Source: Actinocorallia herbida (GTDB taxonomy: Bacteria > Actinomycetota > Actinomycetes > Streptosporangiales > Streptosporangiaceae). Taken from it: DNA of 64,000 bases. The translations under genes and the position numbers were made by a program. Where the stretch lies: assembly GCF_003751225.1 (NCBI RefSeq), contig NZ_RJKE01000001.1, positions 1,116,001-1,180,000 of the forward strand. Reading direction: 5' to 3'. Below, in pieces: positions 26,635 through 37,100 of this stretch. Below the pieces are notes generated by a model. That model made no database searches. It had not been told where the DNA came from and saw nothing but the letters and a program-made list of their open reading frames with translations. Position 1 is the stretch's first letter. Each line of letters starts with the position of its first letter.

Positions 26635-28052
26635 CAGAACAGCTCTCCCTCGGGTTCGCCCCGCCTGACGCGCGGGATCTCGCCGCACAGCCGCGGTGTG
26701 GGGAAGACCTTGCCCGGGTTGCACAGGTTCGGCGGGTCGAAGGCGCACCGCACGAGCTGCATCGTGTCCAGGTCGGCCTCGGTGAACATACGGGGCATGT
26801 ACTTGGCTTTGTCCACCCCGACGCCGTGCTCGCCGGTGATCGAGCCGCCGCTGGAGATGCAGAGGTCGAGGATCGCCCCCGACACCGTCTCGGCGCGGTC
26901 CTCCGCGCCCGGTTCCGCGTCGTCGAAGAGGACGAGGGGATGGAGGTTGCCGTCCCCGGCGTGGAACACGTTGGCCACCCTCACCCCCGACTCCTGGGAC
27001 AGCCTGTCGATGGCCGCCAGGACGTCCGGAAGGGCGGTGCGCGGTACGACCCCGTCCTGGACGATGTAGGCGGGGGAGATGCGGCCGACCGCGGCGAACG
27101 CCGACTTCCGGCCCTTCCAGATGAGCGCCCTGTCGGCGTCGTCACGGGCCACCCGCTGCTCGAAGGCCTCCGTGCACAGCGCCTCGACCTGGGCGAACTG
27201 ATGGGCCACCTCGGCCTCCGGGCCGTCCAGCTCCACGATGAGGACCGCGCCGGCCCCCGCCGGGTACCCGCACGCGACGGCGGACTCCGCGGCCTCGATC
27301 GCCAGCGCGTCCATCATCTCGATCGCGGCCGGGACGATGCCCGCGCCGATGATCGCGCTGACCGCCGCGCCCGCGGTCTCGATCGACGGGAACGCCGCGA
27401 GGAGCGTCTGGACGGCCTGCGGGGTCCGGGTCAGCCGAACCGTGATCTTCGTGGCGATCCCGAGGGTGCCCTCGGCCCCGACGAAAGCGCCCAGCAGGTC
27501 ATAGCCCGGTCCGTCGTCGAGCGTCACGATGTCCCCGTCCGGCGTGACGATCTCGCAGGCCAGCACGTGGTTCGCGGTGAACCCGTACTTCAGGCAGTGC
27601 GCGCCGCCGGAGTTCTCCGCGACGTTCCCGCCGATCGAGCAGATCTGCTGACTGGAAGGGTCGGGCGCGTAGTGGTAGCCGTCCGGGCGGACCGCCTTCG
27701 AGACGTCCAGGTTGATCACCCCCGGCTCGACCACCGCGCGCTGATCGTCCAGGTCGATCTCCAGGATCCGCCGCATCCGGGACGTGACGATGAGGACCCC
27801 GTCCGTCCGGGGGAGGGCACCGCCGGAGAGCCCGGTGCCGCTGCCGCGCGCGACGTACGGGACGCCGCGCGCGACACAGGCCCGGACCACCGCGGCGACC
27901 TCCTCGGCCGACTCCGGCAGCACCACGAGCCCCGGAGACGCCCGGTGCACGGTCAGCCCGTCGCACTCGTAGGTGCGCAGCCGCACCGGGTCGTCGATGA
28001 CAGAGCCCGGCCGCAGCACGCTCCGGAACTGTTCGGCCAGACCCTGCAACAT
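26634..28052 (-). CDS. glcD: Glycolate oxidase subunit GlcD (FAD-linked)
   Basis: This 472-residue FAD-dependent 2-hydroxyacid dehydrogenase oxidises glycolate (or D-lactate) to glyoxylate. The FAD site reads VARGSGTGLSGGALP and SIGGNVAENSGGAHCLKYG. The C-terminal catalytic part has FHAGDGNLHPL and GSITGEHGVG. It starts 21 nt after malate synthase in the same operon, which supports glycolate rather than lactate as substrate. Confidence 0.93.
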   Translation of the reverse strand: MLQGLAEQFRSVLRPGSVIDDPVRLRTYECDGLTVHRASPGLVVLPESAEEVAAVVRACVARGVPYVARGSGTGLSGGALPRTDGVLIVTSRMRRILEIDLDDQRAVVEPGVINLDVSKAVRPDGYHYAPDPSSQQICSIGGNVAENSGGAHCLKYGFTANHVLACEIVTPDGDIVTLDDGPGYDLLGAFVGAEGTLGIATKITVRLTRTPQAVQTLLAAFPSIETAGAAVSAIIGAGIVPAAIEMMDALAIEAAESAVACGYPAGAGAVLIVELDGPEAEVAHQFAQVEALCTEAFEQRVARDDADRALIWKGRKSAFAAVGRISPAYIVQDGVVPRTALPDVLAAIDRLSQESGVRVANVFHAGDGNLHPLVLFDDAEPGAEDRAETVSGAILDLCISSGGSITGEHGVGVDKAKYMPRMFTEADLDTMQLVRCAFDPPNLCNPGKVFPTPRLCGEIPRVRRGEPEGELF

Positions 28053-28073
28053 CGGCGCTCCTAAGGGACGCTC

Positions 28074-29669
28074 TTACGGGAAACGGACGTAAGCCGGCGT
28101 GGTGAGGAACTCGCTGTAGTCGTCGGCGAGGGTGACCTCCTTGAAGAGGGACATCGCCTCGCCGTATCGCTCGGAATTGTAGGCGTCGCCCAGCTCGGCC
28201 TGGATCTTGCCGAGCTCCTCGTCGAGCAGCCCGCCGACCAGTTCCTTGGTGATGAGCGTGCCGTCGGGCAGCTTGACGCCGTTGTTGATCCACTGCCAGA
28301 CCTGCGAGCGGGAGATCTCGGCGGTGGCCGCGTCCTCCATCAGGTTGTGGATCGCGACCGCGCCGGAGCCGTTCAGCCAGGCGGCGAGGTAGCGCAGCGC
28401 CACGTCGATGTTGTTGCGCAGGCCGGCCTCGGTGATCTCGCCCGGGGTCTTGTCGACCGACAGCAGGTCGCTCGCGGAGACCTTGACCTCCTCGCGGAGG
28501 CGGTCGCGCTGGTTCGGCTTGTCGCCGAGGACGCCGTCGAAGACCTCGCGGCAGACCGGGACGAGGTCGGGGTGGGCGACCCAGGAGCCGTCGAAGCCGT
28601 CGCCGGCCTCACGGGTCTTGTCGGCGCGGACCTTCTCGAACGCGACCCGGTTGACCTCCTCGTCCTTGCGCGACGGGATGAACGCGGCCATGCCGCCGAT
28701 CGCGTGGGCGCCGCGCTTGTGGCAGGTGCGGACGAGCAGCTCGGTGTAGGCGCGCATGAACGGCGCGGTCATCGTGATCGCGTTGCGCTCGGGCAGGACG
28801 AACTGGGCGCCGCGCGAGCGGAACTTCTTGATGACCGAGAAGAGGTAGTCCCAGCGGCCCGCGTTGAGGCCGGCGGAGTGGTCGCGCAGCTCGAAGAGGA
28901 TCTCCTCCATCTCGAACGCGGCGGGGATCGTCTCGATGAGGACGGTCGCCCGGATCGTCCCGTGCGGGATCTCGAGGGCGTTCTCGGCGAAGGTGAAGGC
29001 GTCGTTCCAGAGACGGGCCTCCAGGTGCGACTCCATCTTCGGCAGGTAGTAGTACGGGCCCTTGCCCTTGGCGATCTGCCGCTTGCCGCTGTGGAAGAGG
29101 TACAGGCCGAAGTCGAACAGCGAGCCGGACATCGTCTGGCCGTCGACGGTGACGTGCTTCTCCTCCATGTGCCAGCCGCGCGGGCGGACGACGATCGTCG
29201 CCAGCTCCTCGTCGGCCTTGAGCGCGTAGGACTTGCCGGTGCGCTCGTCGGTGAAGTCGATCGTGCGGTCGAGGGCGTTCCGCAGGCTGAGCTGGCCCTC
29301 GATCATGTTGTCCCACAGCGGGGTGTTGGCGTCCTCGAAGTCCGCGAGCCAGACCTTGGCGCCGGAGTTGAGCGCGTTGATCGTCATCTTGCGGTCGGTC
29401 GGGCCGGTGATCTCGACCCTGCGGTCCTCCAGGCCGGGCGCGGGCTCGGCGACGCGCCAGGTGTCGTCGGCGCGGACGCCCGCGGTCTCCGGCAGGAAGT
29501 CCAGGGTCCCGCCGTTGTTCAGCGCCTCCTGGCGCTCGGCGCGCTTGGCGAGCAGCTCGAGGCGGCGCGCCCCGAACTCCCGCTGGAGGGAGGCCACGAA
29601 ATCAAGGGCCTCGGGGGTGAGGATCTCGTCGAATCGCTCGTTGCGGGTTCCAGTGACCTCGATGCCCAT
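28074..29669 (-). CDS. aceB: Malate synthase A
   Basis: This 531-residue malate synthase condenses glyoxylate with acetyl-CoA to malate. Length and motifs fit the A isoform: [24 protein letters not shown], the catalytic region [14 protein letters not shown], and [15 protein letters not shown]. It is the first gene of a four-gene minus-strand operon with glcD, glcE and glcF. The operon thus couples glyoxylate production and consumption. No isocitrate lyase gene is present in the window. Confidence 0.96.
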   Translation of the reverse strand: MGIEVTGTRNERFDEILTPEALDFVASLQREFGARRLELLAKRAERQEALNNGGTLDFLPETAGVRADDTWRVAEPAPGLEDRRVEITGPTDRKMTINALNSGAKVWLADFEDANTPLWDNMIEGQLSLRNALDRTIDFTDERTGKSYALKADEELATIVVRPRGWHMEEKHVTVDGQTMSGSLFDFGLYLFHSGKRQIAKGKGPYYYLPKMESHLEARLWNDAFTFAENALEIPHGTIRATVLIETIPAAFEMEEILFELRDHSAGLNAGRWDYLFSVIKKFRSRGAQFVLPERNAITMTAPFMRAYTELLVRTCHKRGAHAIGGMAAFIPSRKDEEVNRVAFEKVRADKTREAGDGFDGSWVAHPDLVPVCREVFDGVLGDKPNQRDRLREEVKVSASDLLSVDKTPGEITEAGLRNNIDVALRYLAAWLNGSGAVAIHNLMEDAATAEISRSQVWQWINNGVKLPDGTLITKELVGGLLDEELGKIQAELGDAYNSERYGEAMSLFKEVTLADDYSEFLTTPAYVRFP

Positions 29670-29742
29670 CTCGGGACCTTCCTGTCGTGTCTCGGGATGT
29701 CGGCTATCCCGTGCTGTGCGGTGGAACTGCGTCAGGAGTGGA

Positions 29743-29759
29743 TTTTCACTAGACGAAAA
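29743..29759. promoter_or_regulatory. Possible operator upstream of aceB-glcDEF
   Basis: TTTTC-N7-GAAAA with a central CTAG lies in a rare AT-rich patch (about 29740-29780) 74 bp upstream of the aceB start, between divergent aceB and hflX. Short symmetric sites of this kind are typical of IclR- or GntR-family control of glyoxylate genes. The assignment is a guess; no regulator gene is adjacent. Confidence 0.3.
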
Positions 29760-29948
29760 ACTACTTCTGAGTAATGAAAAGACTAGCCGACCCGGCGCGG
29801 GCGAGTCCAAGCCGGGTGCCCCCGCACGCGGGCCCCGGCGCCCCCGGGCGCTCCCGGGCGGGGGATATTGAGGTGAGAACGTCACCGGGGCGTGGCAGGC
29901 TGGGGGAAGAACCCGCCGGTCGGCGGCGTTGTGGATGCCAGGAGGAAC

Positions 29949-31376
29949 ATGACCGAGTTCAATCAGTTCGACGAGTTCGACACCTACGAAGGCCCGGAGA
30001 CCACGGGAGACTTCGACCTCGCCGAACGGCACGCGCTCCGGCGCGTCGGGGGGCTGTCCACCGAACTGGCGGACGTCACCGAGGTCGAGTACCGCTCGCT
30101 GCGGCTCGAGCGGGTCGTCCTCGTCGGCGTCTGGACCGACGGCACCCTCAAGCAGGCGGAGAACTCGCTGCGGGAACTCGCGCTGCTGGCCGAGACCGCG
30201 GGCTCCGACGTCCTCGAGGGCCTGATCCAGCGGCGCTCCAAGCCCGACCCCGCGACCTACATCGGATCCGGCAAGGCCGAGGAACTGGCCGACGTGGTCC
30301 TGGCCACCGGCGCCGACACCGTCATCGCCGACGGCGAGCTGACCCCCTCCCAGCTGCGCACGCTGGAGGAGATCTGCAAGGTCAAGGTGATCGACCGGAC
30401 CGCACTGATCCTCGACATCTTCGCCCAGCACGCCAAGTCCCGCGAGGGCAAGGCCCAGGTCGAACTCGCCCAGCTCCAGTACCTGCTGCCACGCCTGCGC
30501 GGCTGGGGCGGCAACCTGTCCCGTCAGGTCGGCGGCCGGGCGGCCGGCGGCGTCGGCATCGGCGGCCGCGGCCCGGGTGAGACCAAGATCGAGCTCGACC
30601 GGCGGCGCATCCGCACCCGGACGGCCAAGCTGCGGCGGCAGATCGCCGAGATGTCGAAGACCCGCGACACCAAGCGCGCGGTACGCAAGGCGCGCAAGGT
30701 GCCCGCCGTGGCGATCGCCGGATACACCAACGCGGGCAAGTCCTCACTGCTGAACCGCCTGACCGGCGCCGGAGTCCTGGTGGAGAACGCCCTGTTCGCC
30801 ACCCTCGACCCGACCGTCCGCAAGGCCACGACCCCGTCCGGGCGGCTGTACACGCTGGCCGACACGGTCGGATTCGTCCGGCACCTGCCGCACCAGCTCG
30901 TCGAGGCGTTCCGCTCGACGCTGGAGGAGGTCGCCGACTCCGATCTCATCCTCCATGTGGTGGACGGCAGCGACCCCGACCCCGAGTCGCAGATCCAGGC
31001 GGTCCGCGAGGTGCTGTCGGACGTCGACGCGACCTCGGTGCCCGAAGTGATCGTCATCAACAAGGCGGACGCGGCCGACCCCGTCGTCATCGGCAGGCTG
31101 CGGCGCGAGTTCAAGCGGAGCGTCGTCGTCTCCGCCAGGACCGGCGCCGGCATGGCCGATCTGCTGGAGCTCATCGAGGCCGAACTGCCCGAGTTCGACC
31201 GTGAGGTGCACGTGGTGCTGCCCTACAGCCAGGGCGCGCTCGCGGCCCGGGTGCACGAGCAGGGCGAGATCGTCAAGATCGAGCACCGGGAGGACGGGAC
31301 CGAGCTCATCGCCAGGGTGCCGCTCGCCCTCGCGACCGAGCTGGAGGTCTTCGAGGTGACGCCGTCGGGGTCCTGA
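29949..31376 (+). CDS. hflX: GTPase HflX
   Basis: This 475-residue protein has the HflX N-terminal domain ([14 protein letters not shown] and [19 protein letters not shown]), a coiled linker ([21 protein letters not shown]) and a GTPase domain with [24 protein letters not shown] and NKAD. HflX binds ribosomes and splits stalled 70S particles under stress. The ATG at 29949 follows AGGAGGAA; an upstream in-frame start at 29892 is less likely. Confidence 0.95.
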   Translation: MTEFNQFDEFDTYEGPETTGDFDLAERHALRRVGGLSTELADVTEVEYRSLRLERVVLVGVWTDGTLKQAENSLRELALLAETAGSDVLEGLIQRRSKPDPATYIGSGKAEELADVVLATGADTVIADGELTPSQLRTLEEICKVKVIDRTALILDIFAQHAKSREGKAQVELAQLQYLLPRLRGWGGNLSRQVGGRAAGGVGIGGRGPGETKIELDRRRIRTRTAKLRRQIAEMSKTRDTKRAVRKARKVPAVAIAGYTNAGKSSLLNRLTGAGVLVENALFATLDPTVRKATTPSGRLYTLADTVGFVRHLPHQLVEAFRSTLEEVADSDLILHVVDGSDPDPESQIQAVREVLSDVDATSVPEVIVINKADAADPVVIGRLRREFKRSVVVSARTGAGMADLLELIEAELPEFDREVHVVLPYSQGALAARVHEQGEIVKIEHREDGTELIARVPLALATELEVFEVTPSGS

Positions 31377-31660
31377 TTCTCTGACGTTTCGCCCACGTTT
31401 CGCGGACCCGCGGACTACGCTGAGGAACTCGGGCGGACCGTGTCACGTTGGGCGTGTCAAGAACTTGTCTGGCAGGCCGGACGTGCACTACCGTGACGAA
31501 ACCGATATCTCCGGTCTCGTCATCCCGATGCTCGGCGGAGCACGTCGAAGCAGCGGCCAGTTTCCGCCGATCGGCAGCCAGCCGGACGGCACCAGCGAGA
31601 GCAGGTGGCTCTTGACGCTCCCGGTCGACCCCTCCCAGCGGACGGTTCGGTGACACGACT

Positions 31661-32872
31661 ATGACGGTTCGTCTGCTGACGAATATCGGGCGCCTGTGGA
31701 CGGGCACCGATGTGTGCAGCAATGCCGCCATTCTGATCCACAACGACCGGATCGTGTGGGCGGGACCGTCCGCCGACCTTCCGGAAAGCGTCCCCGGCGT
31801 CATCAACGACATCGTCGACGTCGACCATGTGGAGAACCTCGGCGGCGGCCTGGTCACCCCAGGGCTGATCGACGCGCACTCCCATCCCGTCTACGCGGGC
31901 AACCGCTGGGCGGAGCTGGCGATGCGCACGAGCGGGGCGAGCCCGCAGGAGATCGCCTCGGCGGGCGGCGGCATCGGCTCCACCGTGACGGTCACTCGCG
32001 GCACCGACCCGTGGACCCTGTGCAGCGCCGTGCGCGAACGGCTGCGCGCCTGGGTGATGTCGGGCACCACGACCGTCGAGGCCAAGACCGGCTTCCATCT
32101 CACGCGCGACGGCGAACTCGCCGATATCCGGATGCTCCGCTCGCTGGAGAACGAACCGGCCATGCCGCGCATCCACGCCACCTTCCTGGCCGCCAACGTG
32201 CTGCCGCCGGAGTTCTTCGGCCGCCGCCGCGACTACGTCGACGCCGTCCGCCAGTGGACGCTCGACGCGCACGCCGCCGGCGCCGACAGCGTCGACGTGT
32301 ACTGCGATGAGGGCCACTTCACCGCGGACGAGGCGCGGGCCGTCCTGTACACCGCCCAGCAGGTCGGGCTCAAGCCCCGCCTGCACGCGTGCCTTTCCGA
32401 GCGCAGCGGCGCCGCACAGGTCGCCGCCGAGATCGGCTGCGCCTCGGCCGACCTGCTCACCGAGGCCACCGACGAGGACATCAAGGCGCTCGCCCACGCG
32501 GGCGTCACCGCCACCGTCTGCCCGGCCAGCGCGCTGCGCAGCGGCCGTGTCCCGCCGGTGCGCAGCATGCTCGACCGCGGCGTCACCGTCGCGCTCGGCA
32601 CCGACCACAACCCTGGCGAGAGCGGGATCACCTCGATGCCGCTGGTCGTCGGGCTCGCCGTGGCGATGTTCGGGATGAGCGTTACCGAGGCGCTGCGCGC
32701 CGCGACCATCGGCGGTGCGACGGCCCTGAAGGTGTCCGACCGCGGCACGCTGGCCCGCGGCATGTACGCCGACATCGTCCTGTGGGACGCCGACCACGAA
32801 GGCGCCTTCGCCTGGGCGTACGGGCTGCGTGCCCTGCGCGTCTGGCGGGGTGGTGTCCCGGTTCAGCCCTGA
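31661..32872 (+). CDS. Imidazolonepropionase-like amidohydrolase (HutI-like)
   Basis: This 403-residue amidohydrolase has a metal site with DAHSHPVYAGNR (HxH), RLHAC (third His) and GTDHNPGES (Asp). The layout is that of HutI, the third enzyme of histidine degradation. However, HutI normally has HADE where this protein has HACL, and no other hut gene is nearby. The substrate may therefore differ from imidazolonepropionate. The region 31377-31660 upstream holds no convincing gene. Confidence 0.75.
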   Translation: MTVRLLTNIGRLWTGTDVCSNAAILIHNDRIVWAGPSADLPESVPGVINDIVDVDHVENLGGGLVTPGLIDAHSHPVYAGNRWAELAMRTSGASPQEIASAGGGIGSTVTVTRGTDPWTLCSAVRERLRAWVMSGTTTVEAKTGFHLTRDGELADIRMLRSLENEPAMPRIHATFLAANVLPPEFFGRRRDYVDAVRQWTLDAHAAGADSVDVYCDEGHFTADEARAVLYTAQQVGLKPRLHACLSERSGAAQVAAEIGCASADLLTEATDEDIKALAHAGVTATVCPASALRSGRVPPVRSMLDRGVTVALGTDHNPGESGITSMPLVVGLAVAMFGMSVTEALRAATIGGATALKVSDRGTLARGMYADIVLWDADHEGAFAWAYGLRALRVWRGGVPVQP

Positions 32873-33001
32873 TCGTCGACGGATGTCCGGATCCGGAACG
32901 TTCCCAAGCCCTGGAAGTTCCCATGGCGGGCGTGTTTCGGAGGTCCGGAACCGGCAGCATGCCGGTCATTCCGCTGTGACGAAGGGTTAACGGCGCGGCG
33001 G

Positions 33002-33007
33002 TAGGTT
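33002..33007 (+). promoter_or_regulatory. -10-like hexamer of a leaderless degV transcript
   Basis: TAGGTT ends exactly 6 nt before the ATG at 33014, and no Shine-Dalgarno sequence is present. This fits transcription starting at the start codon. The -35 region is weak. Confidence 0.4.
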
Positions 33008-33013
33008 GCCGGT

Positions 33014-33856
33014 ATGGGCGTAGCGATAGTCACTGATTCCTCCGCTTATCTCCCTTCCGAACTGCTCTCCCGGTACGCCATCGGCGTGGTGCCGCTCCAG
33101 ATCATCATCGGTGGCAAGGTGCGGGACGACGGGGTGGACATCACCTCGGCCGACGCCGCCGACGCGCTCCGGTCCTGGCAGCCGGTGTCGACGTCGCGCC
33201 CTTCGCCGGACAGGTTCGCGGACGCCTACAAGGCCGCGTCCGGGGCGGGGGCGGATGCCGTCGTCTCGGTCCATCTGTCGGGTGACATGTCGGGCACGGT
33301 GGAATGCGCCCGGATGGCCGCGGCGGAGGCTCCGGTGCCCGTCCGGGTCGTGGACAGCCGCACGATAGGCATGTCCCTCGGTTTCGCCGCGCTCGCCGGG
33401 GCCGTCGCCGCCGAGGCCGGCGGCACCCTGGACGAGGTTGCCGAGGCCGTCAGGGAGCGGGCGGAGGCGAGCAGCGCCCTGTTCTACGTCGACACACTGG
33501 AGCATCTGCGGCGCGGCGGCCGCATCGGCGCCGCCGCGACCCTCCTGGGCTCGGCGCTGATGGTCAAGCCGCTGCTGAACCTCGCGGACGGCAGGATCGC
33601 GCCGCTGGAGAAGGTCCGCACGTCGGCGAAGGCCCTTTCCCGGCTCGAGGAGCTCGCGGTCTCCCGCGCGGGCACCGGTTCGGTGGACGTCGCCGTGCAG
33701 CACGTCGGATCCCCGGCCCGGGCGAAGGGCCTCGCCGAGAGCCTGCGTCGCCGCATCCCCGCGTTGCGGACCCTTCATCTGGGCGAGGTCGGCCCCGTCA
33801 TCGGCGCCCACGTCGGCCCCGGCATGCTCGGCGTCGCGATCTCCCCGTGCGCTTGA
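33014..33856 (+). CDS. DegV family fatty-acid-binding protein
   Basis: This 280-residue DegV protein starts VAIVTDSSAYLPSELL and has the fatty-acid site elements VSTSRPSPDRFADAY and HLSGDMSGTVECA, then FYVDTLEHLRRGGRIG and a GPVIGAHVGPGMLGVAI end. Family members bind a fatty acid; FakB homologs present it to the FakA kinase in Firmicutes. No fakA gene is adjacent, so the role here is not settled. Confidence 0.92.
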   Translation: MGVAIVTDSSAYLPSELLSRYAIGVVPLQIIIGGKVRDDGVDITSADAADALRSWQPVSTSRPSPDRFADAYKAASGAGADAVVSVHLSGDMSGTVECARMAAAEAPVPVRVVDSRTIGMSLGFAALAGAVAAEAGGTLDEVAEAVRERAEASSALFYVDTLEHLRRGGRIGAAATLLGSALMVKPLLNLADGRIAPLEKVRTSAKALSRLEELAVSRAGTGSVDVAVQHVGSPARAKGLAESLRRRIPALRTLHLGEVGPVIGAHVGPGMLGVAISPCA

Positions 33857-33865
33857 CGCAAGTGG

Positions 33866-33874
33866 TTATCCACA
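33866..33874 (+). promoter_or_regulatory. Perfect DnaA box upstream of comEA
   Basis: TTATCCACA lies 10 nt after the degV stop codon, in the 253-bp spacer before the comEA reading frame. It is the second exact DnaA box in the window; the other is at the recA promoter. The same spacer has only a short 31-codon ORF (from 33926) and no recognisable gene. Confidence 0.35.
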
Positions 33875-34109
33875 GAATCTGATTCGGTCCGTTCGGGGCC
33901 GGGATGCGCGCCTAACGTCGGTGGCATGAGTGATCACGCGACGTGTCGAAGTCGCCACCCGAAGCGGCCCTTCGTTCTGCCCGCCCGTCCCCGGCCGCCC
34001 CCGCGTCCTGCGGGTCGGTGAGGCGCGCCCGGAGATCGGGTGTGGATGAGTCGGGGCGGAACGGGCGCCGACGGCCGCGGGAGGCCGTCCGGCGAAGGGG
34101 GCGGTCGGT

Positions 34110-37100
34110 ATGTGGCGCAGGGGCGCGGAGAACTGGGTCCGCTGGGATGAGACCCAGGACGTCGATTTCTGGGGGCGGCCGAGATCGCTGCCGTCCGGTA
34201 CGGGCGGCGGGCACGCCGATTCCGGTGCAGGCGCAGGGGCATCCGCGGCGTTCATCGCGGGTGCGTCGCGGGCCGAACCCGGCCGGGGCGACGCCCTTCC
34301 CCGGCGGCTCGCCGTCGGGGAACGGCGGGCGGGCGGGGTGACCGACCGGGTCGGGCGGATCCCGCGCTCGCGAGCGGCCGATCCCGCGAGTCCTCCGCCC
34401 GGCAGGGCGAAGCGGAGGGCCGGAGGCCCCTCTCCCGAAGCGTCGGCGGCGCGGCTCCGCTCGTCCCTTGCCGCGACGTCCGCGACACGGGCGATCCGCC
34501 CCGTTCATCCGCTCCGTGCGAACCCCGCACCCCACTCCGTCCCGGGAGGTGCCGCACCGGATCCCGGCGGCGTCGTCGAGGCGACGCGTCCGCTCGACGC
34601 GGACCCTCCGGGGCTGCCGCCCGCGGCCGCGCACCGATCCGGCCCGAGCCGCCCTTCCGGACGCCTCCGCCGCGAACCCCGCCGTCAGAAGCCGAACCCC
34701 CGCCCCGCGACGGCCCACCAGCCTTCGCCCGCCCCCGACACCGGGCCGTCACCCGTGCCTCCGCACACCGAACCCTCCGCCGTGCCTTCCCCGACCCGTG
34801 ACACCACCGGCGCTTGGCACACCCCCGTCGTCCGCACCCGGCACCCCCTCTCGCCGGGCTCTCGCGCCCTCGGCCGCACCCCGCTGACCGGCGGGCCCCG
34901 GCCCTCCCCGCGAGAACGCGCCCGAGGCCCACACGACGCACCCCCGCAAGGCATCCTCACGGCTCGAGAACCGGCCCACCCCGCCGCCGCCCCGCCAGAG
35001 GGCCACCGCGCCGATCCCCGCCGCACCCCTCCGCACGGACGCCCCAGCCCGCCTTCGGACAGCGAACCCTCACCCGATCCCCCCGCGCCGGACCCGCTCT
35101 CACCTTTCACACGAGACGGTTCCGAGGTGTGGACCCTGGGCGGCGATGCCGTGCCCCCGTTGCCGGAATCCGGCGACGACGGTGTGAGCGGTCGGGTGCC
35201 GCTGGTCGGCATGGGTCGGCGGTCTCCGCATGAGGTGGCCGGCCGAGGTTCTGTCGGGTCGTCGACGCGCGCGGCTGCGGCGCTCGGTGGGTCGGCGGCG
35301 TGGGCGCCCGGTGGTGACGCCGTGCCCCCGTTCTCGGAACCCGGCGACGACGGTGAGGGTGGTCGGGCGTCTCTGGTCGGGATGAGCGGGTCGTCCCCGC
35401 GGGGGGATGTCGGTGGCCCCGGCGGGCGGTGGTCGCGCGCGGGTGTGGTGGGTGATGGTTCGGCGGCGTGGGTTCCGGGTCGCGGCATCTTTGTGCCGTC
35501 GTCGGGCCAGGGCGGTCGGGCGACTTCGGGAGTGGGCGGGTCGTCCTCGCAGGAGGGGGACGGGGGCGGTTCCGCTGGTCGGCGGTCGGGCGGGGCCGCG
35601 GCGGGTGGCGGTTCCGGGGTGCGGGGTTCGGGTGGCGGAAGTTCCGCTTCGTCTTCGTCTTCGTCTCCGGGTCAGGGTGGTGTGGGCGGGTCGTCCTCGG
35701 AGGAGGAGGGCCGAGGGGGTTCCGCCGGTCGGTGGTCGGGTGGGGCCGTGGTGCGGAGCTCGAGCGGTGATGCCTGGGGGCTGGGTCCGGTGCCCGGTCA
35801 CCTCGGTGCGGAGGGTCGGAGGACCTGGGATGGGGTGGGGCGGATGTCGGCGGGTGAGGAGGGCGGAGACGACTCCGGTGTTCGGGGGGCGATTCGGGGT
35901 GGCTCTTTTGGTGGGCGGTCTGTCCTGGATGGTCCTGAGGGCGGTGAGGCCGGGGAACGGGGGCCGGTCGTGGGGGAGGGTGCTGCCGGGACGGGCCCGG
36001 GGGGTTTCCTGGAAGACGGGGTGGGGTGGCGATCCGGAGAGGAGGAGGGTCCTCTGCGCGGGGGCGGGGTGTGGTCGGGGCCCGGTCGGCTCGGCGAGCG
36101 ATTCGTGGAGGTCGAGCGAAGGCGAGAGGGGCTCCGGTGGCTGGACGACCGAGGCGGGGCCGGGGCTCGTGCCGTCGGAGCCTTCGGGGGCGGAGGTCTC
36201 CTGGATGAGGGGGGTCCGGGGGTCTGGGGCGGCCAGGGGACGCTCTGGGGGGCGAGTCCGGAGCGCGCCGACGTGGGTCCGGGCGAGGCGGTGACCCGGC
36301 CGGACCGGATAGGCCCCCCCTGGGCTTGGGAAGGCGGGGGTGCGCTCGGGGCGCTCGGTGAGGGGAGAGAGCGGGGAACGGAGGGGAACGAGGTGCGTGA
36401 AGTGGGGGACGACCGGGCGGCGGACGTGTTCGGCACCTGGGCCGGAAGGCCCGGGTACGGCGGGTCGGATCTGACGGCGGTGCGGGCGGGGACCGGGTGG
36501 GGAGCGACGGGCGGCGGTTCGGAACCTGCGGCGGTACGGGTCGGCAGGCGGGCGGGGGAGGCGATGGTGGTGAGGAACGACGGAGCGATGCGGCAGGGCG
36601 GAGGTCAAGGCACGGTGCGGGAGCACGGTCCTCGGGAGCGGGAGGAAGGCGGTTCCGGGACGGCATGGGTCGAAGACCCCTTGGCGGGGAGGAGTCCGCA
36701 CCGGTGGGGCGGGGCGGACGCGCGCCGGACCGTCGCGGGGCTGATGGAACGCCTCGATCCGGGGATCACGGGCGCGCGGGCGCTGGTCGTGCTCGCGTTC
36801 GTGGCGGCCGTCGCGACCGGTGTGTTCTTCTGGGCCACGCGCCCCGAGGCGGCCTCCTTCGAGCAGGCGGATCCGGTGCGGCCCGTGGACCCGGTGCCCG
36901 CGGCGTCCCCCGTCCCCGTGCCGACGGTGCGGCCCGTGGTGGTGCACGTGGCCGGCGACGTGCGGAGTCCCGGCCTGGTGACGCTGCCGGCGGACGCACG
37001 CGTCCACGAGGCGGTCACCGCGGCGGGCGGGCTGCGTCCGAAGGCCGAGGTGGGCGCGCTCAATCTCGCCCGCAAGATCCTCGACGGCGAACAGATCACC

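Noticed and set aside
31465-31653. Short plus-strand ORF upstream of the HutI-like gene
   Set aside because: Poor codon usage, no family and no convincing ribosome binding site; more likely untranslated leader.
33926-34021. 31-codon ORF starting MSDHATCRSRHPKRP
   Set aside because: Too short, Arg/Pro-rich composition typical of random GC-rich sequence, and no conserved neighbour relation.
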